Source of the DNA: Phocaeicola vulgatus ATCC 8482
GTDB taxonomy: Bacteria > Bacteroidota > Bacteroidia > Bacteroidales > Bacteroidaceae
DNA length: 64,000 nucleotides
Assembly: GCF_000012825.1 (NCBI RefSeq)
Contig: NC_009614.1
Coordinates: 372,001 to 436,000, forward strand
Reading direction: 5' to 3'
The position numbers and the translations under genes are program-made. Position 1 is the stretch's first letter. Each line of letters begins with the position of its first letter. Below are positions 63,317 through 64,000 of this stretch, piece by piece. The notes under the pieces were generated by a model. That model saw nothing but the letters and a program-made list of their open reading frames with translations, was not told the DNA's origin and did not search any database.

Positions 63317-64000
63317 ATGAAAAACATGAAGAAAAATCCAAAACAAAACCGGGAAAGCAGCCTTATGCGTAGTCCCCTTATTTTAGGATTGTCAATAGTC
63401 CTATGCATACCGGTTGCCTATTCGCATGCAAAGTCAAGTAACATAGTGAAAAATGAATCGGTTCAATCGATCCTGCAAGGACGTACCATCAAAGGTCAAA
63501 TTATTGATGAGAACAATGAACCTTTAATCGGGGTATCCGTCATAATCAAAGGTGCAAGCACCATAGGAACCATCACGGATTTTGACGGGAATTATGCACT
63601 GGAAGTTCCTGCCGGAAAAAATGTTCTCGAAATATCCTATATAGGATATAAAACCCAGGAAATAACCATTGGCAAAAACACACAATTGAATATCAAAATG
63701 CAGCCTGATACCCAGACATTGGATGAAGTGGTGGTGATAGGATACGGTACTGTAAAAAAAAGAGATTTGACTGGAGCTGTTGCTTCCGTAAAAAGTGAGG
63801 ATATTGTCCGAATGCCAACCAGCAATGTACTAGAAGCTATTCAAGGACAGGTGGCAGGTTTGGATATCACTCGCAGTAGCGGAGAAGCCGGTTCCGGAGT
63901 GAACATGACCCTACGTGGCACACGCTCCATCAATGGTGACAATAGCCCGTTATTCATCATTGACGGAATGGAAGGCTCTTACGATGAATTGAATCCGAAT
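63317..64000 (+). CDS. SusC/RagA-family TonB-linked outer membrane protein, 5' part
   Basis: The first 228 residues of a SusC-type receptor; the gene continues past the window. A signal region (LILGLSIVLCIPVAYSHA) is followed by a CarboxypepD_reg-like domain (IKGQIIDENNEPLIGVSVII), the hallmark TonB-box/plug start (LDEVVVIGYGTVKKRDLTGA) and the plug domain (VAGLDITRSSGEAGSGVNM). SusC proteins import oligosaccharides or peptides together with a SusD lipoprotein, expected just outside the window. The long leader may carry post-transcriptional control, as is known for many sus-like genes. Confidence 0.93.
   Translation, partial: MKNMKKNPKQNRESSLMRSPLILGLSIVLCIPVAYSHAKSSNIVKNESVQSILQGRTIKGQIIDENNEPLIGVSVIIKGASTIGTITDFDGNYALEVPAGKNVLEISYIGYKTQEITIGKNTQLNIKMQPDTQTLDEVVVIGYGTVKKRDLTGAVASVKSEDIVRMPTSNVLEAIQGQVAGLDITRSSGEAGSGVNMTLRGTRSINGDNSPLFIIDGMEGSYDELNPN

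Overview
The window reads as chromosomal DNA of a gut Bacteroidales bacterium, most likely Bacteroides or Phocaeicola. Support comes from many TAnnTTTG (-7) promoter boxes, a SusC/RagA gene at the right edge, numerous SPII lipoproteins, PCMD, DUF3244 and fimbrillin-type proteins, and BlaI/M56 regulation. I cannot assign the species from sequence alone. I saw no rRNA, tRNA, CRISPR array, transposase or integrase.

Left part (1-32.9 kb): mostly conserved chromosome. It starts with a 3' fragment of a glutamate dehydrogenase gene, a lipoprotein/beta-barrel pair, a lipoprotein gene, a large PEP/pyruvate-binding-domain protein and a second complete glutamate dehydrogenase. Next come a GNAT-like/IbrA-like/IbrB-like cassette (9.8-12.0 kb), a fimbrillin/GLUG lipoprotein, mdh, and a TolC (frameshifted)-HlyD-ABC2-ABC2 export operon with no ATPase gene. 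These are followed by a BlaI/M56 sensor pair, mrp/apbC, trmB, ilvE, xseB-xseA, a subtilase, a MATE transporter and a cytidylate-kinase-like gene.

Centre (33.0-58.4 kb): an accessory island with two related copies of a peptide natural-product (RiPP-like) system. Locus B (48.3-58.4 kb) is the fuller copy: TPR-transmembrane-HTH regulator, DUF3244 secreted protein, small HTH protein, glycosyltransferase-fold protein, C39-peptidase ABC exporter, HlyD adaptor, double-glycine precursor peptide, radical SAM/SPASM maturase, stand-alone degenerate C39-like protein, and a convergent outer-membrane receptor remnant. Locus A (33.1-37.3 kb) has the same order but lacks the exporter-precursor-maturase block. 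Beside it, on the minus strand, lie a second precursor (46.26-46.45 kb), its own radical SAM maturase, three outer-membrane beta-barrel receptors, and fragments of a further radical SAM gene. Inferred model: the radical SAM enzyme modifies the core peptide, the C39 ABC transporter cuts after Gly-Gly and exports it with the HlyD adaptor, and the TPR-HTH regulator controls the DUF3244-led operon through a conserved pair of decamers. Several genes here carry indels at homopolymers or dinucleotide repeats, so decay or sequencing error must be separated.

Right part (58.4-64 kb): a repeat-rich 660-bp intergenic segment, ppk, a YfcE-like phosphoesterase, rfbB, a strong terminator, a long AT-rich leader, and the 5' end of a SusC-like receptor gene.
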